From: an uncultured Haliea sp.
Lineage (GTDB): Bacteria > Pseudomonadota > Gammaproteobacteria > Pseudomonadales > Halieaceae
Direction: 5' to 3'
DNA length: 64,000 bases
Assembly (NCBI GenBank): GCA_947258585.1
Contig: CAMYIZ010000047.1
Span: 154,741-218,740, forward strand
Both the position numbers and the translations under genes were made by a program. The number at the start of each line of letters is the position of its first letter. Within the stretch, counting starts at the first letter, position 1. The notes below the pieces were generated by a model, which saw only the letters and a program-made list of their open reading frames with translations, searched no databases and was not told where the DNA came from. Below, one piece after another: positions 33,529-43,030 of this stretch.

Positions 33529-34494
33529 CTACCCTGCAGGGCCGCCTACCGACAGCCCACCGCGCTCGCGCCGGTATTGCACCGGTGTCATGCCGAATTC
33601 GGCCTTGAAGGCTCGGCTGAAGTGGGAGGCATCCTTGAAGCCGAAATGGTAGGCGACCTCGGCCACGGTAAAGCGGGCAAAGGCACTGTCCGCCAGCGCC
33701 TGGCTGCAGGCCTGCAGGCGCAGCTGCTGGATGTAGCGGCAGATCGATACGCTCTCCGCCTCGAACAGCATGTGCAGATAACGGGTTGAGATATTGTGAG
33801 CAGCGGCAATCCAGTCCGGCGTCAGGCGCGGGTCACCGAGGTGCTTGCGGATAAACTGCCGGATCCTGCTCAGGTATTCCTGCCTTACACCATTGCACAG
33901 CAGGTCACGACGCTGGTTCTCTCCAGCATAACTGAGGGTCGTCGCCAGCAGGTCAATGACATTGGCTTCCAGCCGCTGTGCCAGGACACCATCCATATCG
34001 TCCAGCCTCTGCGCGATGGAGGTCACAAACTGGGAAAACAGGCCGTTGGCCCCGGTCTCGGCGGCCATGCGCACACCCAGGTGCCGCTCGGGCTGATGCA
34101 CGCACTCCTCCATCAGGGGGGACGGGATGGCCAGCACCACCTGGGAGTAATCGCTGGCGAAATGCAGTTCGTAGGGCTCGGAGCTGAGACACAGGGTAAA
34201 GTCCCCGGGCGCCAGGTGGGCCTCGCGGCCGCGCTGGATAACCTGGCTCTCACCGGCCACCTGCACCTTGACCAGATAGATGGAGTCAGTGACCTTGCCG
34301 ATGTGGCTGCGGCGCCGGTAGACATCCAGCGGAGTGCTTTTGACCGCGGCAAATCCGAGCTGGCCAAGCTGGCGGGAATTCAGGAGGCCGTGGAACTCGC
34401 CCGGGTAATCACGCGCCAGTTCGCAATCCATGGGAAAAAAGGTTGCGCTGACCTGGTCATCGAACCGTTCCAGAGATGCGGTAGTCTTCAGCAT
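33529..34494 (-). CDS. AraC-family regulator (FeaR-like layout)
   Basis: A 321-residue activator. The N-terminal AraC-binding-like domain (SIYLVKVQVAGESQVIQRGR, LAPGDFTLCLSSEPYEL) resembles FeaR, which controls aromatic amine and aryl-aldehyde oxidation. The C-terminal domain has AAHNISTRYLHMLFEAE and VAYHFGFKDASHFSRAFKAE. I chose the ATG at 34494; the longer frame overlaps the symporter. It is the last gene of the minus-strand P450-dehydrogenase-symporter block and converges on the MFS gene. It probably activates this block in response to the substrate or acid product. Confidence 0.92.
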   Translation of the reverse strand: MLKTTASLERFDDQVSATFFPMDCELARDYPGEFHGLLNSRQLGQLGFAAVKSTPLDVYRRRSHIGKVTDSIYLVKVQVAGESQVIQRGREAHLAPGDFTLCLSSEPYELHFASDYSQVVLAIPSPLMEECVHQPERHLGVRMAAETGANGLFSQFVTSIAQRLDDMDGVLAQRLEANVIDLLATTLSYAGENQRRDLLCNGVRQEYLSRIRQFIRKHLGDPRLTPDWIAAAHNISTRYLHMLFEAESVSICRYIQQLRLQACSQALADSAFARFTVAEVAYHFGFKDASHFSRAFKAEFGMTPVQYRRERGGLSVGGPAG

Positions 34495-34531
34495 TGTGCC
34501 TGTAACCCTCGGTTCACTCCCCGCCGCCGGG

Positions 34532-36100
34532 TCAGTGGCGCGCCATCGGTGGGGGCCGGCCCGACTCGCCAAACTCCGAGCGCACCAGCAGTGAATGATA
34601 GTTGCTCCGATCCACAGCCGCCCGGTCGGAGTTGTCCAACCAAGATACTACAGACATCACCAGTACTGCCAGCGGCAGGGTAAACAGGGCCGGGTAGTCA
34701 TAGGGGAACAGGGCCCGCTCGAAGCCCAGCACCGACACCCACACCTGGGGCCCAACCACGATCAGCGATACCGACGACAGCAGGCCCACCAGGGCACCGG
34801 CAATAGCGCCCCGGGTGGTCAACCCTGACCAGTACAGGGAGAGAAAGAGAATGGGAAAGTTGACCGAAGCGGCGACCACCATGGGCATGGTGGCGATAAA
34901 GGCCACGTTCTCGTTCTGGAACAGGATGCCCAGCACCACCGCAATGACCCCGATAACTACGGTGGTGAGCCGGGTAAGCTGCAGTTCCCGGCGCGCATCC
35001 GGAGCTCCCTTGCACAGGACCTCCGCGTACAGGTCGTGGGAAATCGCCGCTGCCCCGGAGACGGTGAGCCCGGCGACAACCGCCAGAATGGTGGCGAAGG
35101 TCACCGCCGACATGAAGCCGGTCAGCAGATTGCCGCCCACTGCCGTGGCCAGGTGAATCGCGGCCATATTGCTGCCGCCGATCAACTGGCCCTCGGCGGT
35201 AAAGAACGCGGGGTTGCCGTAGACAAACGCTACTGCCCCAAAGCCCACGATGACCAGTGCCAGGTAGAAATAGCCCATGAACAGCGATGCGTAGAACGCC
35301 GATTTCTTGGCTTCGTGCATGTCCGGCACGGTGAACAGGCGCATCAGGATATGGGGCAAGCCCAGGGTGCCGAACAGCATGGAGACCAGGATGGTAGCCA
35401 CCTGCACCGGCGAATCGAACAGTACCCCCGGGGCCAGGATTCGCTCCCCCCCGGGGTGCTGGATCACGGCGGTTGCCAGCAGGTTCTCCAGGCTGAAGCC
35501 GCTCAGGTACATGACCATGAACGCCGTGATCGTGACGCCCGTCAGCAGCAGAATTGCCTTGATGATCTGGACCCAGGTAGTGGCCAGCATGCCACCAAAA
35601 GTCACGTAGGCCAGCACCAGCACGCTGATGGCGACGACCGCCACCTCGTAGGGCAGCCCGAACAGCAGCTGGATCAACTTGCCGGCACCCACCATCTGCG
35701 CAATCAGGTACAGCACCACCACCACAATGGTGCCCCCCGCCGCCACCACCCGGATCCGGGTTCGCTCCAGCCGCTGGGAGACAACATCGACGAAGGTAAA
35801 GCTGCCCAGGTTGCGCACCCGGCGCGCGAGCAAGAACAGCAGCAACGGCCAGGCCGCGAATGCGCCCAGTGCGAGCACGAGGCCATCGAACCCCCCCAGG
35901 AACATGAGCCCGGTGATGCCCAGGAACGAGGCCGCCGACATGAAATCACCGGCGATGGCGGTGCCGTTCTGGAGGCCGGTGATCTGCCCCCCCGCGGTAT
36001 AGAAATCCTGGCTGCTGAGGGTGCGCCGGGATGCCCAGTAGCTGATAGCGAGCGTGGCCAGTACGAACACCAGGAACATGCTGATGGCGACGGCGTCCAC
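34532..36100 (-). CDS. Sodium:solute symporter (ActP-like monocarboxylate permease)
   Basis: A 522-residue SSS-family permease with about 13 helices, starting AISMFLVFVLATLAISYWAS. The sodium-site region is TAGGQITGLQNGTAIAGDFM and SAASFLGITGLMFLGG, followed by ATTWVQIIKAILLLTG. It starts with GTG immediately after the TAG of the DUF485 gene, with GGAGGA about seven bases upstream. The DUF485-ActP pair is the usual YjcH-ActP arrangement for acetate and other small carboxylates. Here it is next to a P450-alcohol-aldehyde dehydrogenase series, so it may move the resulting acid or a related carboxylate. Confidence 0.93.
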   Translation of the reverse strand: MDAVAISMFLVFVLATLAISYWASRRTLSSQDFYTAGGQITGLQNGTAIAGDFMSAASFLGITGLMFLGGFDGLVLALGAFAAWPLLLFLLARRVRNLGSFTFVDVVSQRLERTRIRVVAAGGTIVVVVLYLIAQMVGAGKLIQLLFGLPYEVAVVAISVLVLAYVTFGGMLATTWVQIIKAILLLTGVTITAFMVMYLSGFSLENLLATAVIQHPGGERILAPGVLFDSPVQVATILVSMLFGTLGLPHILMRLFTVPDMHEAKKSAFYASLFMGYFYLALVIVGFGAVAFVYGNPAFFTAEGQLIGGSNMAAIHLATAVGGNLLTGFMSAVTFATILAVVAGLTVSGAAAISHDLYAEVLCKGAPDARRELQLTRLTTVVIGVIAVVLGILFQNENVAFIATMPMVVAASVNFPILFLSLYWSGLTTRGAIAGALVGLLSSVSLIVVGPQVWVSVLGFERALFPYDYPALFTLPLAVLVMSVVSWLDNSDRAAVDRSNYHSLLVRSEFGESGRPPPMARH

Positions 36101-36361
36101 CTAGGAATCCTCCCCGGAACGGGTCGTCGCCCGGTTCATGAGCAGGAAGACCAGCTCCAGCAGGATAAAAGTGACGATCAGCGCGGCAAACATCAGTAGC
36201 GAGCCGGTAACGTGCGACATCCCCAGCCGTCCGGCAAGGCTGTCGCCAAGGGCGGTCCAGTTGAGGATGAAGGAAAAGTACAGCAGCAGGGTGATCAGGG
36301 TAAACACGAAGCGACGTCGTGTTCGCGCCCTGATGACCTGGAGTTTGGCGGCATTGTCCAT
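36101..36361 (-). CDS. DUF485 (YjcH-like) small membrane protein
   Basis: An 86-residue protein with two hydrophobic helices, FVFTLITLLLYFSFILNW and GSLLMFAALIVTFILLELVF, the standard DUF485 layout. It is encoded directly before the ActP-like permease, with the stop TAG abutting the GTG of that gene. The family is nearly always found with SSS carboxylate permeases and is thought to be an accessory subunit. There are 98 bases to the upstream aldehyde dehydrogenase gene, so a separate promoter is possible. Confidence 0.92.
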   Translation of the reverse strand: MDNAAKLQVIRARTRRRFVFTLITLLLYFSFILNWTALGDSLAGRLGMSHVTGSLLMFAALIVTFILLELVFLLMNRATTRSGEDS

Positions 36362-36459
36362 CGGGTTCCCCGGGGAATTATTGCTATTTGGCTGGGTTCG
36401 CGACGGAATATACCAGCCCGGAGCCCACCGGCGCCAACGATTCGCTACGCGGCTCCCGC

Positions 36460-37908
36460 TCAGCGCTTGATCTGCCCCTCCAGCATTTTCGCAATCTTCT
36501 CGCCGTAGGGCGGCAAAGTACCGGCCAGCTTGGCAATATTCACCCAGCCCTCCTCGTAGACTCCCCGGGCGTGGCTGAAGGTGCGAAAGCCGTCGCGGCC
36601 GCGGTAATTGCCCATGCCGCTGTGGCCGATCCCGCCGAATGGCAGGTCGTCACAGCCGACATGGTTGGCAATCGCGTTCACGGCGACGCCGCCGGAACTG
36701 GTCCGGCCCAGGACCCGCTCTTTTTCCGCCTTGTCCGTGCCGAAGTAGTACAGGGCGAGCGGCTTGTCGCGGTCGTTGATATAGTCGATCACCTCGTCAA
36801 TCGCGCTGTAGGTCTTGATACACAGCAGGGGCCCGAAAATCTCCTGGGTCATGCAGGCCAGCTCGTCCGCCGGGTCAATCAGCAGGTGCAGGGCAATCTT
36901 GTGTGCCGCGGGGTCGGAGAGCTCCTCCCCCGGCGCGCACAGCGGCACTACCCGCACGCCCCGCTCGCGCGCCTCCTCGATATAGTTGCGGATGCGGCCG
37001 TAGTGACGCTCGTTGACGCAGGCGACAAAATCCGGATTGCCCTGGACCGTGGGAAACATCCCGGCGATCACTGCCTGGCATTCGCGGACAAAGGCTTCAA
37101 GCTGATGCCGCGGCACGAAGCAGTAGTCCGGACTGACACAGAGTTGACCGCCGTTCATCGCCTTGCCGGCAATGATCGTCTCCGCGGCCTTGCGCAGATC
37201 CGCCTGGGCCGAGAGGATGACCGGTGACTTGCCCCCCAGTTCCAGGGTCACCGGCACCAGGTTTTCCGCGGCGGCGCGCATGACATGGCGGCCGATACCG
37301 GTGGCGCCGGTAAAAATCAGGTGGTCGAAACGCAGGCTGCTGAAGGCGGCGCCCACCTCCGGACCACCCGTCACCAGGCATATCTCGGAGGGCTCGAAAT
37401 AACTGGCAAACAGGCGCTGCATCAGTGCAGCGGTGGCCGGTGTGAACTCCGAGGGCTTGATCATGGCGCGGTTCCCGGCGGCCAGCACGTCTGCCAAAGG
37501 ACTGAAGATCATGTTGATTGGCACGTTCCAGGGCGTCATGATCCCGACCACGCCCTTGGGCTGGTACTGCACATAGGCTTTGGCACCGAGAAAGTTCATC
37601 GGCATCATTGGCGTGCGGCGCTCGGGCTTCATCCATTTTTTCAGGTGTTTCTTCGCGTGCTTGAGGCTGCCGACGGAATTCATCACATCCATCATCAGCG
37701 TGACGTAGCGCGAGCGGCAGCCGAAGTCCTGTTCCACCGCCGCACAGATCTCCTCCTTGTGATCCACCAGCAGCGCGATGCAACGGTCCAGACGGTCGCT
37801 ACGGGTGGCGAGCGCCACCTCGCCCTCGGCGCGAAACGCCGCCCGCTGGTTGTCCAGCAGCGCGACCAGTGGTGCGGCAACCGGTTGCGGTTCTATGGCC
37901 TGGTTCAT
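36460..37908 (-). CDS. calB: Coniferyl-aldehyde-dehydrogenase-type ALDH
   Basis: A 482-residue aldehyde dehydrogenase. The group-defining features are the N-terminal RSDRLDRCIALLVDHKEEI and DFGCRSRYVTLMMDVM, then ITPWNVPINMIFSPLADVLA, FTGATGIGRHVM, the Glu of LELGGKSP and the nucleophile Cys in NGGQLCVSPDYC. This subgroup includes coniferyl aldehyde dehydrogenase CalB and several fatty or terpenoid aldehyde dehydrogenases. It overlaps the GMC gene by four bases (ATGA), so it follows P450 and alcohol dehydrogenase in a linear oxidation series. The actual aldehyde is unknown, and calB here means family type only. Confidence 0.87.
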   Translation of the reverse strand: MNQAIEPQPVAAPLVALLDNQRAAFRAEGEVALATRSDRLDRCIALLVDHKEEICAAVEQDFGCRSRYVTLMMDVMNSVGSLKHAKKHLKKWMKPERRTPMMPMNFLGAKAYVQYQPKGVVGIMTPWNVPINMIFSPLADVLAAGNRAMIKPSEFTPATAALMQRLFASYFEPSEICLVTGGPEVGAAFSSLRFDHLIFTGATGIGRHVMRAAAENLVPVTLELGGKSPVILSAQADLRKAAETIIAGKAMNGGQLCVSPDYCFVPRHQLEAFVRECQAVIAGMFPTVQGNPDFVACVNERHYGRIRNYIEEARERGVRVVPLCAPGEELSDPAAHKIALHLLIDPADELACMTQEIFGPLLCIKTYSAIDEVIDYINDRDKPLALYYFGTDKAEKERVLGRTSSGGVAVNAIANHVGCDDLPFGGIGHSGMGNYRGRDGFRTFSHARGVYEEGWVNIAKLAGTLPPYGEKIAKMLEGQIKR

Positions 37909-39569
37909 TGTACGAATTCCTCACTAAAAACAGTTTGGGCCCGGGTGAGCACCCCGGCATCTTCCAGAATCATGTCCGCGGCCTTTTCGGCGATCATGAT
38001 GGTGGGGGCGTTGGTATTGCCGGAGACAATCCTGGGCATGATCGACGCGTCTACGACCCGCAGGCCGTCGACACCGCGCACTCGCAGGCGGTGGTCCACC
38101 ACCGCCAGGGGGTCTTCGCCCATTTTGCAGGTTCCCACCGGGTGGTAGACGGATTCGGCGATCTCGCCGATATAGGCGAGAATCTCGGCGTCTGACTGTA
38201 CCCGTTCGCCGGGTAGGTACTCCCGGTCGCGGTAACCGTCAAAGGTAGCGGCTGCGAAAATGTCCCGCACTCTCCGCACCGCGGCAACGATGGCCTGGCG
38301 ATCGTGTTCCGTATCCAGATAGCGGGCAATGATCGCCGGCGCCATTTCCGGCAGGCCGCTGCGAATGTGCACGCTGCCGCGGCTGGTGGGGCGCAGATGA
38401 CACACCGTGGCCGTGGTGCCTGGGCGGGTTTTCATTATCCCGCTGGCATCGGTCTCCCCCGCGGCGGGAGTGAAATGAATCTGGGCGTCCGGGCGCTGCT
38501 GGGCATCGGAGGTGCGGAAAAAGGCGCCGACCTGGGACGCGGGGTGGGCCAGCAGGCCCCGGCCGGACGCCAGGTACCTGGCGATATTGCCGAGCAGCGC
38601 CAGCGGCCGGCTCTCCTCGTAGAACGTCCGCACCCCGTGCAAGCCCTGGATCACATTGACGGTGAGGTGGTCCTGCAGGTTCTCCCCGACTCCGGGCAAA
38701 TCCTTGGCCACCTTGATATTCAGCGCATCCAGGCGTTCGCCGTTACCGATGCCGGACAGCTCCAGCAACTGCGGACTATTGATGACGCCGCCGCAAAGCA
38801 GCACTTCCCGACGGCTGCGCGCGCGATGGCTCTGCGCTTTTTTTCGCTGCCAGGTCACATACTCCACCCCGACCGCACGGCCGTCCTCGATCAGCACCCG
38901 CTGCACCTGGGCGCCGGTCATCAGGGTCAGGTTGGGCCGCGCGCGGCACAGGGCCAGGTAGGTCTTGCTGGTACTCTGCCGGCGTCCGTTACGGGTGTTG
39001 AGCTGGTAGAAACCCACACCCTCCTGCTGCGCCCCGTTGAAGTCGGGATTGAAGGGCAAGCCGGTTTCCATCGCCGCCTGCACGAACATATCCGCCGGCA
39101 GCATCTTGTCCGCCGCCGCGACTTCCTCTACCCACAGCGGTCCACCTGTCCCATGGAGCGCATTGCCACCCTCGGCCTTGTGCTCGGCGCGACGGAAGTA
39201 TGGCAGCACACTGTCGAAGTCCCAGCCTTCACAGCCGGTATCGGCCCAGCCGTCGTAATCCTCGCGCTGGCCGCGCACATAGATCATGCCGTTGATGGAA
39301 CTGGTGCCACCCACGACCTTGCCGCGGGGCCAGGCGATGCGGCGGTTGCCAAGCTGCGGCTCCGGATCGGTCTGGTAGCACCAGTTCAGCGACGGGTTCT
39401 TCATCAGGAAGGCGAAGCCCAGCGGGATATGAATCATGGGATTGCGGTCCTCGCCGCCGGCTTCCAGCAACAGCACCTTGCGGCTGGCTTCGCGGGACAG
39501 GCGCCAGGCCAGGGCGCAGCCCGCCGACCCCGCGCCGACGATAATGTAGTCGTACTGCTCTACCGCCAC
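37905..39569 (-). CDS. GMC-family FAD alcohol dehydrogenase
   Basis: A 554-residue glucose-methanol-choline oxidoreductase: FAD motif YIIVGAGSAGCALAWRLS, GMC signature 1 around WPRGKVVGGTSSINGM, signature 2 GGVINSPQLLELSGIG, and the C-terminal catalytic region YHPVGTCKMGEDP plus VSGNTNAPTIMIAEKAAD. It starts with GTG at 39569, five bases after the P450 stop, and overlaps the aldehyde dehydrogenase by four bases. It resembles AlkJ and polyethylene-glycol dehydrogenases that oxidise primary alcohols at the membrane. It would oxidise the alcohol made by the P450. Confidence 0.93.
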   Translation of the reverse strand: MAVEQYDYIIVGAGSAGCALAWRLSREASRKVLLLEAGGEDRNPMIHIPLGFAFLMKNPSLNWCYQTDPEPQLGNRRIAWPRGKVVGGTSSINGMIYVRGQREDYDGWADTGCEGWDFDSVLPYFRRAEHKAEGGNALHGTGGPLWVEEVAAADKMLPADMFVQAAMETGLPFNPDFNGAQQEGVGFYQLNTRNGRRQSTSKTYLALCRARPNLTLMTGAQVQRVLIEDGRAVGVEYVTWQRKKAQSHRARSRREVLLCGGVINSPQLLELSGIGNGERLDALNIKVAKDLPGVGENLQDHLTVNVIQGLHGVRTFYEESRPLALLGNIARYLASGRGLLAHPASQVGAFFRTSDAQQRPDAQIHFTPAAGETDASGIMKTRPGTTATVCHLRPTSRGSVHIRSGLPEMAPAIIARYLDTEHDRQAIVAAVRRVRDIFAAATFDGYRDREYLPGERVQSDAEILAYIGEIAESVYHPVGTCKMGEDPLAVVDHRLRVRGVDGLRVVDASIMPRIVSGNTNAPTIMIAEKAADMILEDAGVLTRAQTVFSEEFVQ

Positions 39570-39573
39570 AGGT

Positions 39574-40812
39574 TCACACTTCCGGATCGAAGCGAATATG
39601 CATGTCTTTCATGCCATTCACAAAAAAGGACTGCACGTAACGCGGCGACCCGGCAAAACGGGGATTGCGCAGGCGCGGAATGATTTCCTCCAGCATGATG
39701 CGCAGCTCCAGCCGGGCCAGGTGCGAACCGATACAGAAATGCTGGCCGATACCGAAGGAGCGCAGCTGGTTGGACAGGTCGGGTTGGCGCTCGACGCGAC
39801 GCACATCAAAGCGCGTGGCGTCGGCGCCGAACACGTCCTCATCGTGATTGATGGTGTGGTAGTGAAGCACCAGCTTGTCACCCTTGCGCAGCTGCTGGCC
39901 GCCGATCTCCACGTCCTCCATGGCGGTGCGGCGCATGGCGGTAAAGGCGGTGTTGTAGCGCAGGATTTCCTCGCAGGCGTCCGCAATCCGCTCGGGGTTG
40001 TCAACCAGGTATTGCAGCTGCTCCGGGTGCTCCATCAACAGGCGCATGCCGTGGGAAAGTACCGTGCGGGTGGATTCGTTCCCGCCCACCAGGATGAGTA
40101 TGAACATCCAGCCGAACTCTTCCTCGGTGATCGTGCGCCCTTTCACCTCGCCTTCCAGCAGGTCCTGCAACAGCCCCGGCCTGGGATTCGCCCGGTGCTT
40201 TTCCGCCAGCTGCATGGCGTAGCCGATCACTTCCGCGGAGGCGATCTGGCCGGCTTCCTCGGAGACCGACATCTCCGGGTCATCGGCAAAAATCATGGTG
40301 TTGGTCCAGGTGAAGAACTGCTTGCGGTCCTCGATCGGGACACCGAGCAGCTCCAGGATCGCAATCAGCGGCAGCTCGGCGGCGACCTCCTCCACGAACT
40401 CGCATTCGCCGCGGCTGGCCACCGCATCGACGATACGCCGGGCGTGAGCGCGCAGGCTGGGCTCGTGGGCCGCGATCTTGGCCGGGGTAAAGGCGGCGCG
40501 CACGATACGGCGCACGATCTGGTGCTCCGGCGGGTCCATGCCGATGATGGTGCGGCGGTGCACCGCCTCGACCAGCCACTGGTCATACTCGGTGGGAAAA
40601 GGGCTTCGCTCGGCAGAAGAAAACCGCTGGGGATTCTTGCAGATCTCGTCCAGTTCCCGCTGCCGGGTCACTACCCAATAGGGCACGCCGGTGAGAGGGT
40701 CATCCAGCTTCACCAGGGGGCCGGCCTCGCGAATCCTGGCCAGTTCCGCATAGGGCATGCCCCCGACATAGGTCGTGGGGTCGAGCAGGTTGGAAAAGGG
40801 GCAGCCTGACAT
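39574..40812 (-). CDS. Cytochrome P450 monooxygenase
   Basis: A 412-residue class I P450. The I-helix has GGNESTRTVLSHGM, the K-helix EEILRYNTA, and the haem loop FGIGQHFCIGSHLARLE. It is clearly distinct from the P450 at 558-1898. The ATG at 40812 has GGAG six bases upstream. It is the first gene of the operon P450, GMC alcohol dehydrogenase, aldehyde dehydrogenase, so it probably hydroxylates a methyl or methylene group that the next two enzymes take to the acid. No ferredoxin gene is adjacent. Substrate unknown. Confidence 0.95.
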   Translation of the reverse strand: MSGCPFSNLLDPTTYVGGMPYAELARIREAGPLVKLDDPLTGVPYWVVTRQRELDEICKNPQRFSSAERSPFPTEYDQWLVEAVHRRTIIGMDPPEHQIVRRIVRAAFTPAKIAAHEPSLRAHARRIVDAVASRGECEFVEEVAAELPLIAILELLGVPIEDRKQFFTWTNTMIFADDPEMSVSEEAGQIASAEVIGYAMQLAEKHRANPRPGLLQDLLEGEVKGRTITEEEFGWMFILILVGGNESTRTVLSHGMRLLMEHPEQLQYLVDNPERIADACEEILRYNTAFTAMRRTAMEDVEIGGQQLRKGDKLVLHYHTINHDEDVFGADATRFDVRRVERQPDLSNQLRSFGIGQHFCIGSHLARLELRIMLEEIIPRLRNPRFAGSPRYVQSFFVNGMKDMHIRFDPEV

Positions 40813-40974
40813 GGGGGTCTCCGTTCAAGTACTGGGGGCGCAACGAGACAATGCGATATAATTGCACATTTGTATAGTCTTTCAGGACAATCCGCTTGTC
40901 AAATTGGTGAAATAAGGGTGCGTTAAGCTGACAGGCCTACTCTCCTTCGCAGCTGATACCCGCTTGGAGAGACC

Positions 40975-42966
40975 ATGCTGCCCGCGCCCCGGATGCCCGC
41001 TATACGCCTACTCCTGAGTGCCCTGGTACTGGGCCTGGGGCTGCTGCTGTTGTCGCGCCTCGGCCTGGTGCTGTGGCAGCTGGACCGCGTCAGTGCGGCA
41101 GGCCTGCTGCCCCAGGTGTTCCTGTACGGGCTGCGGGCGGACAGCATCATGATGAGCCTGGTGACGCTGCCACCGGCGCTGCTGCTGCCGCTGGCCTGGT
41201 GGCAACGAAGCTGGCCGGTATGGCGCCTGCTGACAGTCGGCTGGCTGGCTTTCTGCGGCCTGATCCTGGTCTTCATGGAAGCCTCGACACCGGCCTTCCT
41301 GGGGCAGTACGAAGCGCGCCCCAACCGGCTGTTCTTTGAATACCTGGCCTGGCCCGTCGAGACCCTGCGCATGCTCTGGGGCGGCTTCCGCCTGCAACTG
41401 TTGGCCAGCGGCGCTCTGCTCGCCCTGACGGGGCTGGGAACCGCCCGGTGGCTGCGCCGGACCGTAACCGGCCTGCCGTTCCGCAGGCCCACCTGGCATA
41501 CAGTCGCCGCCTGGCCCCTGCTGCTGCTGGCACTCACCATGGGGGTTCGCTCTACCCTGCAGCACCGACCGCTCAATCCCTCCTGGTTTGCCTTCTCCAG
41601 CGACAACCTGGTGAACCAGCTGATGCTGAATTCCACCTGGTCGCTGGCCCACGCGGTGTATAACCTGCGCCATGAATCACAGGCCGGCGAGCGCTACGGC
41701 GAGATGACCGAAATGGAGATACTGCGGGCTGTAAAGGCCACCGCTGCGGACTACGGCATCGAGGAGTTTGCCGATGACCCCGCCCTCCCGACCCTGCACC
41801 ACCAAGACAGCGCACGTACCGATGAGCGCCGCCTCAACCTCGTCATCATCCTCGAGGAGAGCCTGGGGGCTACCTACGTCGGTAGCCTGGGCGGTATTGA
41901 GGGCCTGACACCCAATCTGGAGCATCTCGGGAAAGAGGGCTGGTGGTTCGAGAATCTCTACGCCACCGGAACCCGCTCCGTGCGCGGTATCGAGGCGGTA
42001 ACGACCGGCTTCCTGCCCACGCCGGCGCGGGCCGTGGTCAAGCTGCTGGGATCACGCGGCGGCTTTTTTACTCTGGCGTCACTGCTGGGGCGCGAGGGCT
42101 ACCACAGCGAGTTCATCTACGGCGGCGAGGGGCATTTTGACAACATGGCGAGCTTTTTCCTGGCCAATGGTTTCGACCAGGTTGTGGATGAACGGGACTA
42201 TGAGCGTCCCGCGTTCCGCGGCAGTTGGGGCGTTTCCGACGAGGACCTGTTTGCCAAGACCGACGAGCGCCTGCAGCAGCATCACGCTGCGGGGCAACCG
42301 ACCTTCACACTGGTGTTCAGCTCCTCCAACCACACTCCCTTCGACTACCCCGAAGGCCGGATCCAACACTACGATGAGCCCGCTGCCACGGAGAACAACG
42401 CCATTCGCTACGCCGACTATGCGCTGGGAGAGTTTTTCGCCAGGGCCCGCAGCCGGGACTACTGGCAGGACACGGTGTTCGTCGTCGTGGCGGACCACGA
42501 CAACCAGGTCGTGGGCGAGAATGTGGTGCCGGTAGAGCGGTTCCACATTCCCGCGCTGATTCTGGGCGCGGATATAGCCCCGCGCCGGATTGAGACCGTA
42601 GCCAGCCAGATCGACCTGCCGACCACCGCCCTGTCGCTGATCGGCGTGAGCGCCGATCACCCCATGCTGGGCCGCGATTTCAGTGCCGTTGGGGATCACG
42701 CAAACGGGCGCGCGATCATGCAGTTCGGTGATCGCTTTGCCTGGATGGAAAACACAGAGCTGGTCATCCTGGCGCCGGAGCAGGCACCGGTATTCGCACA
42801 CTTCGACGCGGCCAGGAAACAGCTGACACCGGTGCCCGGCTTCCGGCCCGCTGCGCACCGGCGCGCCCTGGCCCACGCGCTGCTGCCCTCCTGGCTGTAC
42901 CGGACGGGACGCTATAGCCTGGAACACGGTTCCCAACCGGCCCCGACCAAACACGGCACCGGTTGA
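40975..42966 (+). CDS. LTA-synthase-like membrane sulfatase (phosphoglycerol transferase family)
   Basis: A 663-residue protein with about five N-terminal transmembrane helices (from LLLSALVLGLGLLLLSRLGL onward) and a periplasmic sulfatase-fold domain. That domain has VIILEESLG, the nucleophile Thr in YATGTRSVRG and metal residues in VADHDNQV. In Gram-negative bacteria such proteins transfer phosphoglycerol or phosphoethanolamine to periplasmic glucans or envelope glycans. GGAGAG lies just before the ATG. It stands alone, divergent from the P450 operon and convergent with MntP. The target of transfer is not known. Confidence 0.93.
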   Translation: MLPAPRMPAIRLLLSALVLGLGLLLLSRLGLVLWQLDRVSAAGLLPQVFLYGLRADSIMMSLVTLPPALLLPLAWWQRSWPVWRLLTVGWLAFCGLILVFMEASTPAFLGQYEARPNRLFFEYLAWPVETLRMLWGGFRLQLLASGALLALTGLGTARWLRRTVTGLPFRRPTWHTVAAWPLLLLALTMGVRSTLQHRPLNPSWFAFSSDNLVNQLMLNSTWSLAHAVYNLRHESQAGERYGEMTEMEILRAVKATAADYGIEEFADDPALPTLHHQDSARTDERRLNLVIILEESLGATYVGSLGGIEGLTPNLEHLGKEGWWFENLYATGTRSVRGIEAVTTGFLPTPARAVVKLLGSRGGFFTLASLLGREGYHSEFIYGGEGHFDNMASFFLANGFDQVVDERDYERPAFRGSWGVSDEDLFAKTDERLQQHHAAGQPTFTLVFSSSNHTPFDYPEGRIQHYDEPAATENNAIRYADYALGEFFARARSRDYWQDTVFVVVADHDNQVVGENVVPVERFHIPALILGADIAPRRIETVASQIDLPTTALSLIGVSADHPMLGRDFSAVGDHANGRAIMQFGDRFAWMENTELVILAPEQAPVFAHFDAARKQLTPVPGFRPAAHRRALAHALLPSWLYRTGRYSLEHGSQPAPTKHGTG

Positions 42967-43030
42967 GCGGCACAACCTGTGCCCCTCGCCTCTTGGCCGT
43001 CGCCGCGAGCAGGGCGGGGAGAAACGGTAT

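Noticed and set aside
35036..36199. A 387-codon plus-strand frame rich in His, Gln, Glu opposite the symporter
   Set aside because: The composition is the reverse complement of hydrophobic transmembrane codons; no real domain.
38304..39683. A 459-codon plus-strand frame opposite the GMC dehydrogenase
   Set aside because: Shadow of a gene with complete GMC signatures.
40813..40974. A TATAAT at 40857-40862 and a TTGACA on the minus strand at 40902-40897 between the P450 operon and the LTA-synthase-like gene
   Set aside because: Each lacks a partner box at 16-18 bases, so I did not list promoters, although this region must hold the two start sites.
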